A stretch of 64,000 bases of DNA from Gracilibacillus orientalis (GCF_900114645.1 NZ_FOTR01000001.1:372001-436000); one strand, 5' to 3'; positions 15,882-25,825 are shown, counted from the stretch's first letter. The notes: a model not told the origin generated them from the sequence alone. Numbers and translations are program-made.

Positions 15882-17141
15882 TTATTCTTTTTTCGACAAT
15901 TGTAATGCTTTTTTGAAGTCTTTTAATGAGGTGGATGTACCGTACATGAGCACGCCGCCTCGATAAATCTTCGCTCCAATAATTGCAAATACAACAATCG
16001 TAGCGATTAGAAGCAGAATACTTAATCCCACTTCCCAGAATGGAATATCCAGTAATCCCACACGTAAGAACATTACCATTGGAGAGAAGAATGGAATGTA
16101 TGATGAAATTACGACAAAGGTTGACTCCGGCATACCTAAACCGACCATTGAGATCATAAATGCAGCAATAATTAAAAATGTGACAGGTGTCATCAACTGC
16201 TGTACATCTTCTGTTCTACTTACTAATGATCCCAACATGGCTGATAAGGTTGCATATAAGAAATACCCTAATAGGAAAAAGATGACCGCATATGCAAAGG
16301 TGGAAAAACTGATATCAGACAGTCCGAAGAAATCAAAGACCCCACCAACTAATTCATCTTGTTTCTGTGTAATAACGAAGTAACCTGTTCCTAACAGGAG
16401 AACCATTTGGGTTAATCCTACCAAACCTATTCCAAAGATCTTCGCAAACATTTGACTGACTGGCGAGGAACTTGAAATTAAAATTTCCATTACTCTAGAA
16501 GTTTTTTCATTGGCAATATCCATCGCAATCATGTTTCCATACATAATTACCGCCATATATAGTAGAAATAAAATCACATAAACGAGGCCACGTGCTCCAT
16601 TTAATTCTTCTTCTGTTTTTACCTCACTTACCTCTCGATCACCTGTTGCAATTAATTCATTTTCAAAAGAAACTGGTTCATAGATCGAGGCAATCACAGC
16701 AGGATCGATACCTGATTGATTAGTTGCAATCTCCACTTTTACTTGTTGTAGTTGGCTTTCCAATAAATTCTGTGCAGTTTCATTTGTATAATCTCTACTA
16801 TAATAAGTAGCTTCAGGTAATCCTTCTTCAGATTCCCTAATATCTAATACGGCAATATATTCTTCATTCCCAACTGCATCCTGTGCTTCCTCTAAGGTCC
16901 CATCAAAATGTTCCAATTCAAAATCTGCTTCCAGCCTTGATTCCAATTGTGAATAAATTTCTTCTTGTTCTGTTACAACCGCAAGCTGATCTGCTTCACC
17001 TGAGTCAAATATATCTATAATCGATTGAATATTAGACATTAAAACAATTAACGCTAGAATGATAGCAGTGGTGATTATAAACGATTTTGATTTTACTTTT
17101 GATAAATAGGTATGAGAGAATACGGTCCAAAATTTACTCAT
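15882..17141 (-). CDS. yhaP: ABC-2 type permease, YhaP/NatB-like
   Basis: This 419-residue protein has an N-terminal membrane helix (about residues 20-40), a large extracytoplasmic domain (about 45-190) rich in Glu, then six membrane helices (about 195-405). That is the ABC-2 (NatB/YhaP) layout. The ATG at 17141 overlaps the yhaQ stop by eight bases (ATGAGTAA), so the two are co-translated. It probably forms an exporter with YhaQ, related to the NatAB sodium efflux system; the substrate is not shown by sequence. Confidence 0.88.
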   Translation of the reverse strand: MSKFWTVFSHTYLSKVKSKSFIITTAIILALIVLMSNIQSIIDIFDSGEADQLAVVTEQEEIYSQLESRLEADFELEHFDGTLEEAQDAVGNEEYIAVLDIRESEEGLPEATYYSRDYTNETAQNLLESQLQQVKVEIATNQSGIDPAVIASIYEPVSFENELIATGDREVSEVKTEEELNGARGLVYVILFLLYMAVIMYGNMIAMDIANEKTSRVMEILISSSSPVSQMFAKIFGIGLVGLTQMVLLLGTGYFVITQKQDELVGGVFDFFGLSDISFSTFAYAVIFFLLGYFLYATLSAMLGSLVSRTEDVQQLMTPVTFLIIAAFMISMVGLGMPESTFVVISSYIPFFSPMVMFLRVGLLDIPFWEVGLSILLLIATIVVFAIIGAKIYRGGVLMYGTSTSLKDFKKALQLSKKE

Positions 17142-18042
17142 AAGATTCACCAGCTTTCTCAATAAAGATATCATTAAGGCTTGGTTCATCCAATTCAAAT
17201 CTCCGGATAAAGCCTTTTCCTGATATTTCTTCTAATACCCTTTGGGAGACATCTTCATTTTCGATTTGACAAAGGACACCATCACCAAAATATTTCACTT
17301 TAACAATCCCAGGAATGTTTTCTAAAAATGATAAATCGAAATCTGCTTGTATCGATAAATTCTTCTTACCGAATGAACGTTTAATTTCCCTAAGATCACC
17401 ATGTAAAATGGGTTTTCCATGCTGCATCATGCATAAATACTGACATAATTCTTCAACATGCTCCATACGGTGTGAGGAAAAAACAATCGATGTGCCTGAG
17501 TTTTTTAATTCGACTACTGATTTTTTTAACAATTCCACATTAACGGGATCCAATCCTGAAAAAGGTTCATCCAAAATTAACAGTTTTGGTTTATGTATGA
17601 CAGCAGAAATAAATTGGATTTTTTGCTGATTCCCTTTTGATAATTCTTCAATCTTTTTATCCATGTATTGAGGAACTTTTAAATAATCTAGCCAGTTTGA
17701 CAACTCATCCACTATTTCTTTCTTTTGCATCCCACGTAGCTTTCCTAAATAAATTAATTGGTCACGAACTTTTAATTTTGGATATAATCCTCTTTCTTCT
17801 GGTAAATAGCCAATTTCATCACTTTTACTGTAATCAATTTTTTCTCCATTCCAAGTAATAGATCCTGATGATTGATCTAATAAATTGAGGATCATCCGAA
17901 ATGTTGTTGTTTTACCTGCACCATTTGCACCTAGAAATCCAAATATATTCTTTTCGGGAATCTCTAACGATAAACCATCAACAGCTGTAAACGAGCCAAA
18001 TCTTTTCGTAACATTATCTAATTTTAACGTCACATTCTTCAC
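17134..18042 (-). CDS. yhaQ: ABC transporter ATP-binding protein YhaQ/NatA-like
   Basis: This 302-residue ATPase has Walker A GANGAGKTT (about residues 39-47), a signature at ELSKGNQQKIQF (about 138-149) and Walker B LLILDEPFSGLDP (about 158-170). The switch histidine is in FSSHRMEH. A C-terminal extension of about 80 residues (DUF4162-like) follows, as in NatA-type ATPases. It is the partner of the overlapping yhaP permease gene. It is the first gene of this two-gene unit. Confidence 0.92.
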   Translation of the reverse strand: MKNVTLKLDNVTKRFGSFTAVDGLSLEIPEKNIFGFLGANGAGKTTTFRMILNLLDQSSGSITWNGEKIDYSKSDEIGYLPEERGLYPKLKVRDQLIYLGKLRGMQKKEIVDELSNWLDYLKVPQYMDKKIEELSKGNQQKIQFISAVIHKPKLLILDEPFSGLDPVNVELLKKSVVELKNSGTSIVFSSHRMEHVEELCQYLCMMQHGKPILHGDLREIKRSFGKKNLSIQADFDLSFLENIPGIVKVKYFGDGVLCQIENEDVSQRVLEEISGKGFIRRFELDEPSLNDIFIEKAGESYE

Positions 18043-18087
18043 TCCTCTCCATTATAATTACGGTTCCTACACATAAAAAGTTTCATA

Positions 18088-18120
18088 TAAAAATGAGCTA
18101 CAGCAAAAAAACTGTAACTC
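18088..18120 (-). terminator. Terminator of yheA
   Basis: GAGCTACAG (18095-18103) pairs with CTGTAACTC (18112-18120) with one G-U pair; on the minus strand ATTTTTAT follows. Confidence 0.75.
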
Positions 18121-18136
18121 ATGATGTCTAAAATTA

Positions 18137-18487
18137 TTATTGTTGTTGTGCACCATATAATTCTTCTAATGGTTTTGTAATGATACGACTAATATCATTA
18201 ATCAAAACGTTAACACGTTGTTCTTGTTCCATTAATTTAGAAATTTCTTCATGTTGTTGTACAACCTCGACAACTTGTTTCGCTTTTTCTACTTCCTCTT
18301 CCGAAATTTCCTCACCTTGCATTTGTTTTTGTTGCAATTCTAACTGCGTGTTACGGAAATTATCGAACATTTCCTTAGAATTCGGATCAGCCATTACTTT
18401 ATCGTAAGCAGCTTTTAAATCCACAAATTCTTCGCTTTCCTGTATTGCTTTTTCAAGCTCATTTGCACTGTCATAAACCTTTGACAT
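18137..18487 (-). CDS. yheA: YlbF/YmcA-family protein YheA
   Basis: This 116-residue, all-helical protein belongs to the UPF0342/Com_YlbF group (SKVYDSANELEKAIQESEEF at the N-terminus, NFRNTQLELQQKQMQGEEI in the middle). The YlbF and YmcA relatives form a complex with YaaT that tunes RNase Y; YheA itself has no assigned function. AGGAGG precedes the ATG at 18487 by ten bases, and the upstream in-frame ATG lies before that site. The position matches B. subtilis. Confidence 0.9.
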   Translation of the reverse strand: MSKVYDSANELEKAIQESEEFVDLKAAYDKVMADPNSKEMFDNFRNTQLELQQKQMQGEEISEEEVEKAKQVVEVVQQHEEISKLMEQEQRVNVLINDISRIITKPLEELYGAQQQ

Positions 18488-18581
18488 AAAATTAAATCCT
18501 CCTAAATAGTTACGTTCATTCATAAGTTGCTAATATATCATGTATATGTTCTTACATGTACTTTACCACTATAACAAAGAT

Positions 18582-19706
18582 TCAAACGACGATAAAGAGA
18601 ATCGCCTGAATTAACCCAATAACTCCACCTAATAAAGCACCTAAATAGGTGATCAACTTAAATTCCTTTCGAGAAATGGATAAAATGATATCTTCTATCC
18701 GGGAGGTTGGGAATGATGCTACCTGTTTTTCCACCATTTTCTCCACCTCTAATTGCTGTAGCATATTTGGTACACTATCTAACAATTTAGCAAATAGCTG
18801 TTCCACTAAAAACGGAAGCACCTTTTCTTTGATTTGGTTGGTAAAAGGAGTAACCATCTCTTGAATCGGTTTGTTTAGCCATTCTTCCACTGGCATATTT
18901 TCTTCAATTAAATGAAGCAACAGCTGTTGTGTTTCTTTTTTTTCAAACAATGGTTCAATAAACTGTACTTCCTGTTGCAGAAGGTTTGTCCACTCTTTTT
19001 TGACAGCTTGATGAATCCAGCTATTACCGTCTTCTGAACGTAAATAATCAATGACTAATCGTTGGACTTTCAGTGCTAATTCATCGCTGCTGAACATCGA
19101 TAACACCATATTCCCCAAAAAGCCTTTAGACTCAGCATATTGTTTAATCACAACTTCTATCTTTTGACGAGTTTCTTCATTATTTACTAAATCGATCCCT
19201 TTGTTTTGTAAAAAGATGGACACTTTTTCTAACTCTGTCTCTGTTACCGTCTGACCGAGCCAATGATTGATCGGTTTTTGTTGATTCTTTTGCAGAAAGT
19301 TTCGAAGTTGTTCCATGATCTTATCTGCAATCATTCTTTTAAAATGATCCGGTTTAAGGTCCAATTGAAACGTTTTTGATAGTTGACTGATGGTGGTTGA
19401 TTGTGCCAAAAAAGTCTCCCACTCTTTATTAACCTTTTGTTGTACTTGTTGCTTTAACCCTTGATCTTGCAATTTTAATTGAATACTTTCTATCGTTAAT
19501 AAGTGATTGACAACCAACTGACCGAGTTGTATGGCTAATTGATCACGCCTTTTCGGAATAACTCCTGGCGTAAATGGGACTTTCCATTTGCCGATATATT
19601 TTGCCTCATAAGGTCGAAACAGCATCTTAATGGCTATCGAATTCGTTAATCCACCAATAAAACTGCCAAACACCACCAAGATCAGTATTTTAATAAAGAT
19701 TTCCAC
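18582..19706 (-). CDS. yheB: DUF445 family membrane protein YheB
   Basis: The product is about 374 residues. It begins with a membrane helix carrying GGLTNSIAIKMLFRPYEAKYIG (about residues 15-37), the hallmark of DUF445, and ends with a second hydrophobic segment (YLGALLGGVIGLIQAILFIV). The middle is a long amphipathic helical region. The function is unknown. I place the start at GTG 19706, nine bases after AAAGGTGG. It faces the divergent yheC/D gene, with a shared 90-base control region. Confidence 0.85.
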   Translation of the reverse strand: MEIFIKILILVVFGSFIGGLTNSIAIKMLFRPYEAKYIGKWKVPFTPGVIPKRRDQLAIQLGQLVVNHLLTIESIQLKLQDQGLKQQVQQKVNKEWETFLAQSTTISQLSKTFQLDLKPDHFKRMIADKIMEQLRNFLQKNQQKPINHWLGQTVTETELEKVSIFLQNKGIDLVNNEETRQKIEVVIKQYAESKGFLGNMVLSMFSSDELALKVQRLVIDYLRSEDGNSWIHQAVKKEWTNLLQQEVQFIEPLFEKKETQQLLLHLIEENMPVEEWLNKPIQEMVTPFTNQIKEKVLPFLVEQLFAKLLDSVPNMLQQLEVEKMVEKQVASFPTSRIEDIILSISRKEFKLITYLGALLGGVIGLIQAILFIVV

Positions 19707-19798
19707 CCTTTCTTTCCACCTTTCCGCTTTGCAAAAGTATAGTACACATTTTGGCTGCATATAATGAATTAGCCTAGACGAAGAAAGCAGGTGTCAAC

Positions 19799-21055
19799 AT
19801 GCGACAGACATTCAAAATAACAGCCTACCCTAATGGCAAAAACAGAATGATTATACCTATCAAGGCTTACTATCATTTACAACATATATCTGTTATTCAG
19901 CATGGCTTACAAAGCCTTTCCTGTGACATCTTAAGCCATCACAAAAATACTGACACTATTTATCTTTCTTCTTCGATTATGAATCAACTTCATTTAATAA
20001 ATCATGCACAAATTATTTTGGATACTGCAGCACACACTTGCCAGATTAGTTATCCCTTTGGTGTTTTTACCCATCGTTCACCACATCAAACATCCTATGA
20101 ACGACTATATCAAGAAATGGCTAACATCGGTCAACAAAGAGGATTTGAAACGATTTTTTTCTCCCATCGTCACGTCTATCCTCAAAGAAATAGTTTAACA
20201 GGAATTGTTTGGCAAGAACAACAATGGAAAACGATTGAAACAGATATACCTTTTATAATCTACAACCGAATACCTAATCGCAAAATCGAGTCACACAAAA
20301 GCATCCAAAAAACAAAACAATTTTTAACCACAAATTCTATTATATTTAATCCTGATTTTTTTAACAAATGGCAAGTATACGATGATTTAATGAATCATGA
20401 GAGAGTTAATTATCTTCTACCTGATACCACTTTTCACCCTTCCATACAAACAATTCAACATAAACTCTCTCAACACCCGATTAACCTTATATCACTAAAA
20501 GGTGATGACACGAATCATTTCTATTTAGAACAAGTGGATGACCTTATGTTTGTCACATACAATCATAAAAACCGGCAATATTATAAAAATCTCGAACAGT
20601 TTAAGCAGACTTACTTTCCTAATGGCTTCCGACAATATGTGTTGCAGGATGCGATAGATTTAATCCAGTACCAAGGAGAACCTTTTTATTTAAGAGTGCA
20701 TACGAACAAAACAAAGCGTTGGCATGTGTCCTTTTTGTACGGGAGAGAGTATACGGGAAATAAAATATTTGATACGGATGAAATTTTTGCACGAAATAAA
20801 CGAAGAAATATCATAAAAAAAGTACAGGAATTAGCTTTAGTATTAAGCAAGGAGATAGAAAATATGTCAACTGGCACCATTGGTGAGATAGGTTTTGATA
20901 TCGGTATTGATCGAGAGCAAAGACTCTGGTTATTAGAAGTCCATGCAAAGCCAAGTTGGCAAGTGTTTTATCATCCCTCTTATTCAGCTCAAACACAAGC
21001 ATATTTTACTTCTTTATTTGAATTCTCGTTAGCCTCGATTATCCATTCTGAATGA
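19799..21055 (+). CDS. YheC/YheD family ATP-grasp protein
   Basis: This 418-residue protein has an N-terminal YheC/D region with the SYPFGVFTHRS and FFSHRHVYPQ segments, followed by an ATP-grasp domain (about residues 190-415): LISLKGDDTNHFYLEQ, PFYLRVHTNKTKRWHVSFLYGRE and a metal-binding IGFDIGIDREQRLWLLEVHAKPSW. In B. subtilis, YheC and YheD associate with the spore coat or engulfing membrane. The substrate of the ligation is not known. AAGCAGGTG precedes the ATG. Only one copy is here, so I cannot say whether it is the YheC or the YheD ortholog. Confidence 0.85.
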   Translation: MRQTFKITAYPNGKNRMIIPIKAYYHLQHISVIQHGLQSLSCDILSHHKNTDTIYLSSSIMNQLHLINHAQIILDTAAHTCQISYPFGVFTHRSPHQTSYERLYQEMANIGQQRGFETIFFSHRHVYPQRNSLTGIVWQEQQWKTIETDIPFIIYNRIPNRKIESHKSIQKTKQFLTTNSIIFNPDFFNKWQVYDDLMNHERVNYLLPDTTFHPSIQTIQHKLSQHPINLISLKGDDTNHFYLEQVDDLMFVTYNHKNRQYYKNLEQFKQTYFPNGFRQYVLQDAIDLIQYQGEPFYLRVHTNKTKRWHVSFLYGREYTGNKIFDTDEIFARNKRRNIIKKVQELALVLSKEIENMSTGTIGEIGFDIGIDREQRLWLLEVHAKPSWQVFYHPSYSAQTQAYFTSLFEFSLASIIHSE

Positions 21056-21097
21056 TTTTCATCTTTTAGTTGAAGCTATGATTGAGGAGGGATAATC

Positions 21098-21286
21098 ATG
21101 GCGAAACCTTCGTCAAAAAAGGAGACAGACTCCCGCGAAAAATATGAAGTCGATGTTGATCGTATGATTAATGAAGGTATGGCTGGCGGTACGACTTATT
21201 CTATACATGGCCGGATGCAAATAGAACAAGTAAGAAAATTGCCAAAAGAAAAAGAACCTTTTCCTGCCGAAACTGATGATGACTAA
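21098..21286 (+). CDS. Small acidic hypothetical protein, 62 residues
   Basis: GGAGGG lies seven bases before the ATG. The protein is soluble, charged and ends in a run of acidic residues (ETDDD). It has a central DRMINEGMAGG motif and no membrane segment. It is followed by a strong terminator and probably shares the transcript of the YheC/D-like gene. The family is not recognised; the ribosome site and terminator argue that it is real. Confidence 0.7.
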   Translation: MAKPSSKKETDSREKYEVDVDRMINEGMAGGTTYSIHGRMQIEQVRKLPKEKEPFPAETDDD

Positions 21287-21292
21287 ATGATC

Positions 21293-21325
21293 ACACACAC
21301 TCTTTAAAAAGTGTGTGTATTTTTA
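21293..21325 (+). terminator. Terminator of the YheC/D transcript
   Basis: ACACACAC (21293-21300) pairs with GTGTGTGT (21311-21318) and is followed by ATTTTTAT. Confidence 0.85.
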
Positions 21326-21398
21326 TAGAGATAAAGTTCATAACACTCATTCTTTGTTATAATAGATGTAAATGATTTTCAATGAAAGAGGCTTAAAC

Positions 21399-22295
21399 AT
21401 GTTAGAACAACTTCGACAAATGTTTCCAAATTTAATTTCGAATAGCAACGAGACAAAAATGGACAAGATTACGTATAAATGGTACGTCACAAAAGAAAAT
21501 GACATTATCGGTGTACCAAAGGATGAATTAACGGAAAGAGAAACTAAAATTTTAGAAATATTACTTACGCCGTATAAAGCTAGCCAACCACCTACTACCG
21601 AACGCGAGAAATTATGGATGGATATTTTATTTCAACAGGAAATCCCTAAAAAAATGATAGAAGACAATTTGTCTGCTTTTCATTTTGTTTATTTTTCCTT
21701 GTCTGATGAGTCGATCGATCCTGAATCATTTCGGGAAGCGATTCATGGTTTGTTCCCGCAAAAAACATCGATCCTTTGGGAAAACAACCATGAGGGAGTG
21801 ATCATTCAAGAAGAAGCACAAACAATGGAGGACTTTGTATCCTACTCAGAAATCATCGAAGTACTGACAACTGATTTTTATATGAATATAAAGCTTTTTG
21901 TCGGACCAACATTACACCATATTCAACAAGCACCTGGTTTCTACAGATGGATCAAAAAATGTTATCACTTAACTAGACGGCAAAACTATGATGCTTTGCA
22001 TTATATTGAAGCGATTCCTTACCTATTTTTACATGACATCAGTGACAAAGAACAACAATTAATTACTAATTCAATCCTTAACGATGTAAAAAATGATGAA
22101 GAATTATTAAAAACGGTTCAGGTCTTTCTGGAATCAAATTCGAATACCACCTTAGCTGCCAAAAAAATGTACATGCACCGTAACAGTTTACAATATCGTG
22201 TGGACAAATTCATTGAAAAAACAGGCATTGATGTGAAACAATTTGATGGCGCTATCGCTGTTTATTTATGCCTTTTGATGCGTACAAAGTGGTGA
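21399..22295 (+). CDS. yxkF: PucR/CdaR-type transcriptional regulator, YxkF-like
   Basis: This 298-residue protein ends in the PucR-type helix-turn-helix: NTTLAAKKMYMHRNSLQYRVDKFIEKTGID (about residues 254-283). The N-terminal two thirds have no DNA-binding motif and probably sense a ligand. The ATG at 21399 follows GAAAGAGG. In B. subtilis yxkF lies directly upstream of msmX, and the same pair occurs here, so it may control msmX or sugar-uptake genes elsewhere. Confidence 0.78.
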   Translation: MLEQLRQMFPNLISNSNETKMDKITYKWYVTKENDIIGVPKDELTERETKILEILLTPYKASQPPTTEREKLWMDILFQQEIPKKMIEDNLSAFHFVYFSLSDESIDPESFREAIHGLFPQKTSILWENNHEGVIIQEEAQTMEDFVSYSEIIEVLTTDFYMNIKLFVGPTLHHIQQAPGFYRWIKKCYHLTRRQNYDALHYIEAIPYLFLHDISDKEQQLITNSILNDVKNDEELLKTVQVFLESNSNTTLAAKKMYMHRNSLQYRVDKFIEKTGIDVKQFDGAIAVYLCLLMRTKW

Positions 22296-22336
22296 AATAG
22301 GATGGTTGTTTCTTTTTATGGACTAGCTTTTGTAAC

Positions 22337-22380
22337 CGTGCACAAATGGGATGAGTTTTTTTGTGCACGCTTTCTATTTA
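22337..22380 (+). terminator. Hairpin after yxkF
   Basis: CGTGCACAAA (22337-22346) pairs with TTTGTGCACG (22360-22369), a perfect 10-bp stem followed by a weakly T-rich stretch. Confidence 0.7.
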
Positions 22381-22393
22381 CGTGTGAGCGTTT

Positions 22394-22430
22394 TATTAGT
22401 AAACTAATAGACATAGATGAAACGCTTTCA
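22394..22430 (+). promoter_or_regulatory. Two palindromes upstream of msmX (putative operators)
   Basis: TATTAGTAAACTAATA (22394-22409) is a perfect palindrome. TGAAACGCTTTCA (22418-22430) resembles a CcpA catabolite-responsive element but is one base short in the centre. Both lie within 60 bases of the msmX start. Confidence 0.4.
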
Positions 22431-22450
22431 ACATATTAGGAGGGAATACA

Positions 22451-23551
22451 ATGGCAGAATTAACATTAAGCAACATTGACAAAGTTTATACTAAAGGTGA
22501 TGAGAAAGCAGTTGACAACTTCAACCTTGAAATTAAAGACAAAGAATTTATCGTATTCGTAGGTCCATCCGGTTGTGGTAAATCAACGACACTTCGTATG
22601 ATTGCAGGTCTTGAAGAAATTTCTAGTGGAGAGTTCTACATCGATGACAAATTGATGAATGAAGTTGCTCCTAAAGACCGTGATATTGCGATGGTATTCC
22701 AAAACTATGCATTATATCCACACATGAATGTATATGACAATATGGCATTCGGTCTAAAACTTCGTAAATTCAAAAAAGACGAAATCCAGCGTCGTGTAAA
22801 CGAAGCAGCTCGTATTCTTGGACTGGAAGCTTACTTAGATCGTAAACCAAAAGCACTTTCCGGTGGTCAGCGTCAACGTGTTGCATTAGGTCGTGCAATC
22901 GTACGTGATGCTAAAGTGTTCTTGATGGATGAGCCTTTATCCAACTTGGATGCGAAACTTCGTGTGCAAATGCGTGCGGAAATCCAAAAACTACACCACC
23001 GTTTACAAACAACTACTATTTACGTTACACACGATCAAACAGAAGCGATGACAATGGCAACTCGTCTTGTTGTATTAAAAGATGGTCTTATCCAACAAGT
23101 TGGTGCTCCTAAAGAAGTGTATGACAGACCAAATAACATCTTCGTTGGTGGTTTTATCGGTTCACCAGCAATGAACTTCTTTAATGGTACATTAGAAGAA
23201 GGTACAATTACACTTGGTGATACAAAAGTTGAAGTACCAGAAGGAAAAATGAAAATTCTTCGTGAGCAAGGTTATATCGGTAAAGAAGTAGTACTGGGTG
23301 TACGTCCGGAAGATATCCATGATGAGCCTGTCTTCTTAGATGCCAACCCAGGCAAGAAAATTTTGGCGACAATCGAAGTATCTGAGCTAATGGGTTCTGA
23401 GTCTTACCTATACTCTGAACTTAATGGTCAAGAATTTGTTGCACGTGTTGATTCTCGTACAGACATCCACGGTGGCGAAAAAATCGACCTTGCATTTGAT
23501 ATGCACAAATGCCACTTCTTCGATACAGATAACGAAACACGCATTCAATAA
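22451..23551 (+). CDS. msmX: MsmX-type ATPase for carbohydrate ABC importers
   Basis: This 366-residue protein has Walker A GPSGCGKST (about residues 38-46), signature LSGGQRQRVALGRA (about 134-147), Walker B VFLMDEPLSNLD (about 155-166) and a C-terminal TOBE domain (about 230-365). MsmX is the shared ATPase that energises several oligosaccharide importers in B. subtilis (maltodextrin, arabinooligosaccharides, galactan). No permease genes lie nearby, fitting a stand-alone multitask ATPase. GGAGGG precedes the ATG. Codon use is notably biased, suggesting high expression. Confidence 0.93.
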   Translation: MAELTLSNIDKVYTKGDEKAVDNFNLEIKDKEFIVFVGPSGCGKSTTLRMIAGLEEISSGEFYIDDKLMNEVAPKDRDIAMVFQNYALYPHMNVYDNMAFGLKLRKFKKDEIQRRVNEAARILGLEAYLDRKPKALSGGQRQRVALGRAIVRDAKVFLMDEPLSNLDAKLRVQMRAEIQKLHHRLQTTTIYVTHDQTEAMTMATRLVVLKDGLIQQVGAPKEVYDRPNNIFVGGFIGSPAMNFFNGTLEEGTITLGDTKVEVPEGKMKILREQGYIGKEVVLGVRPEDIHDEPVFLDANPGKKILATIEVSELMGSESYLYSELNGQEFVARVDSRTDIHGGEKIDLAFDMHKCHFFDTDNETRIQ

Positions 23552-23562
23552 TATAGTTTGTA

Positions 23563-23600
23563 AAAACCCGTTTCGATAATCATTTCGAAACGGGTTTTTG
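23563..23600 (+). terminator. Terminator of msmX
   Basis: AAACCCGTTTCGA pairs with TCGAAACGGGTTT, followed by a T-run. Confidence 0.92.
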
Positions 23601-23646
23601 TTTATTCTTGAAGTAATTTTTTATTCATTCGACAATACGGACATTA

Positions 23647-23901
23647 TTAAGACAACTCTTGTTCTCTAATCATAAACTCTTTCGTATAATTACAAGCTGA
23701 ACAAACGCCAACATGTACACATTGATGTGAAGCACTGGAATTAGGTATACCATCAATCAGTTGCGCATCATTAATTTCAATATACGGCGCATAGTCATCA
23801 TAGTAATCAACAACCTTTCCTCCATCTAACATATGTGCATCACATTCAGGACATCTATGCTCCATTTTCTCTAAGCCATTACATAGATAACAAATATACA
23901 T
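23647..23901 (-). CDS. Small zinc-ribbon protein
   Basis: This 84-residue protein carries three CxxC pairs: CYLC near the N-terminus, CPEC about residues 18-21 and CSAC near residue 70, so it probably binds zinc. Between them is an acidic, tyrosine-rich stretch (DYYDDYAPY). GGAGG lies six bases before the ATG at 23901, so that start is preferred to the longer reading. No function assigned. Confidence 0.7.
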   Translation of the reverse strand: MYICYLCNGLEKMEHRCPECDAHMLDGGKVVDYYDDYAPYIEINDAQLIDGIPNSSASHQCVHVGVCSACNYTKEFMIREQELS

Positions 23902-24047
23902 CCATATCCTCCGCAATCGCATATCGCCCAAGTCTTTTTGGCGAAATCTTAGTTTTGCTTATATTTTACACTTACCAATTCGTTTATTCATTGTTTTATA
24001 ACGGAGCTAATCTGATGGAAGTCTCACTTTATATTTTCCTAATGTGT

Positions 24048-24081
24048 AAAAAGGAGACACTTAAAAAAGCGTCTCCTTTTT
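24048..24081 (-). terminator. Terminator of the SASP gene
   Basis: AAAAAGGAGAC pairs with GTCTCCTTTTT around a short loop; T-runs are present on either strand. Confidence 0.88.
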
Positions 24082-24094
24082 ATCATTTATTCAA

Positions 24095-24298
24095 TTATTG
24101 TTGTTGGTTTCCACCAAATTGTTGTTCAGCCATTGTTACTAAACGTTTTGTGATTTCTCCACCAACAGAACCGTTAGCACGAGAAGTAGAATCTGCACCT
24201 AAGTTTACACCAAATTCTTGTGCAATCTCATATTTCATTTGACCTAGTGCTTGATCTACTCCAGGAACAACTAATTGATTTGAATTGTTAGTCGCCAT
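24095..24298 (-). CDS. Alpha/beta-type small acid-soluble spore protein
   Basis: This 67-residue protein has both SASP motifs: [16 protein letters not shown] with the GPR protease site (E-F-G region), and [15 protein letters not shown] for DNA binding. These proteins coat spore DNA, hold it in an A-like form and protect it from UV and heat. During germination the GPR protease cleaves them. It ends in a Gln/Asn-rich tail. Its own terminator follows, as expected for a single forespore-expressed gene. Confidence 0.95.
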   Translation of the reverse strand: MATNNSNQLVVPGVDQALGQMKYEIAQEFGVNLGADSTSRANGSVGGEITKRLVTMAEQQFGGNQQQ

Positions 24299-24391
24299 CT
24301 TTGATCACCTCCTGTACACCATATTGTGAACAAAACGGCGATCAATATGCTTTTATTTTATTAGCAATTTCTAACAACAATTCCAGTCAGA

Positions 24392-25777
24392 TTATTTTGG
24401 ATAGGTCATTTCTTCCGGTTTAATCCATTCATCAAATTGTTCTGCTGTTAATAATCCTGATTTGACTGCCGCTTCTTTTAATGTGGTATTATCAGCAAAG
24501 GCTTGCTTGGCAATTTTCGCTGCATTTTCATATCCGATATGCGGATTAAGTGCTGTAACTAACATGAGCGAATCGTTTAAGTTTTTCTCAATTTGTTCAT
24601 AATTTGGCTCTATGCCTACAGCACAACGATCATTAAACGTTAACATACTATCTGCTAAAATTTGTGCGGATTGTATGAAGTTATACGCAATAACTGGTTT
24701 AAAAACATTTAATTCAAAATTACCTTGACTTGCTGCGATACCAATCGTTGCATCATTCCCCATCACTTGTGTTGCAACCATCGTAATTGCTTCACTTTGC
24801 GTAGGATTGACTTTACCTGGCATAATAGAGCTTCCCGGTTCATTAGCTGGAATCGTAATCTCACCGATACCGCAACGAGGACCACTTGCTAACCAGCGTA
24901 CATCGTTACCGATTTTCATTAAATCTGCTGCTAATCCTTTTAATGCTCCATGTGCATATACTAATTCATCATGACTTGTAAGTGCATGGAACTTATTCGC
25001 TGCAGAAACAAAATTCTTTTCAGTATAATCACTGATTTTCGAAGTTACACGCTCTGAAAATTCCGGATGTGCATTCAATCCTGTACCAACAGCAGTACCA
25101 CCAATAGCCAATTCTTTCACATATGGAATACTGTCTTTAATCATGGATTCCGTTTTTTCTAGCATGCGGTGCCAACCACTAATTTCTTGTCCTAATGTTA
25201 ATGGCGTAGCGTCTTGCAAATGAGTACGGCCGATTTTTACCACATCGTCAAACGCTTCCATCTTTTCTTTTATGGTCGCTTTTAATGTTGCTAATGCCGG
25301 TAAAACAACATCCTCTAATTTACGGACTGCGGCAATATGTAAGGCAGTTGGATATGTGTCATTGGAACTTTGCGATTTATTAACATCATCATTGGGATGT
25401 AAGGTCACATCACTATTTTGATTCTTTAACCACTGATTTCCTACATAAGCAATCACTTCATTGACGTTCATATTAGATTGTGTGCCACTACCAGTTTGCC
25501 ATACTACTAACGGGAAGTGCTCATATAATTCCCCAGCTAAAATACGGTCTGCAGCATGCTTAATCGCATCCGCTTTCACTTGTTCCATTAAACCTAATTC
25601 ACTATTTACAATAGCAGCACTTCTTTTTAAAATAGCAAAACCTTCAATAATTTCTTTTGGCATGGTTTCAATACCGATTGGAAAGTTTTCTTTGCTTCGC
25701 TGTGTTTGTGCTCCCCAGTACTTATCACTTGCAACCTTGATTTCACCGATAGTATCACGTTCAATACGATAATCCAT
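24392..25777 (-). CDS. fumC: Class II fumarate hydratase
   Basis: This 461-residue protein has the fumarase/aspartase signature [13 protein letters not shown] (about residues 317-329), the catalytic [13 protein letters not shown] (about 96-108) and [14 protein letters not shown] (about 128-141). It interconverts fumarate and malate in the TCA cycle as a cytosolic homotetramer. The ATG at 25777 is used; the longer reading has no ribosome binding site and an odd hydrophobic start. In B. subtilis the homolog is citG (fumC). Confidence 0.95.
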   Translation of the reverse strand: MDYRIERDTIGEIKVASDKYWGAQTQRSKENFPIGIETMPKEIIEGFAILKRSAAIVNSELGLMEQVKADAIKHAADRILAGELYEHFPLVVWQTGSGTQSNMNVNEVIAYVGNQWLKNQNSDVTLHPNDDVNKSQSSNDTYPTALHIAAVRKLEDVVLPALATLKATIKEKMEAFDDVVKIGRTHLQDATPLTLGQEISGWHRMLEKTESMIKDSIPYVKELAIGGTAVGTGLNAHPEFSERVTSKISDYTEKNFVSAANKFHALTSHDELVYAHGALKGLAADLMKIGNDVRWLASGPRCGIGEITIPANEPGSSIMPGKVNPTQSEAITMVATQVMGNDATIGIAASQGNFELNVFKPVIAYNFIQSAQILADSMLTFNDRCAVGIEPNYEQIEKNLNDSLMLVTALNPHIGYENAAKIAKQAFADNTTLKEAAVKSGLLTAEQFDEWIKPEEMTYPK

Positions 25778-25825
25778 TATACTATTTTCCCCCTTATGTA
25801 ATCTTCTTCTATATTGTATCAAAAA

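Noticed and set aside
22418-22430. Canonical CcpA cre site
   Set aside because: TGAAACGCTTTCA lacks one base of the 14-bp cre, so I list it only as a putative operator.
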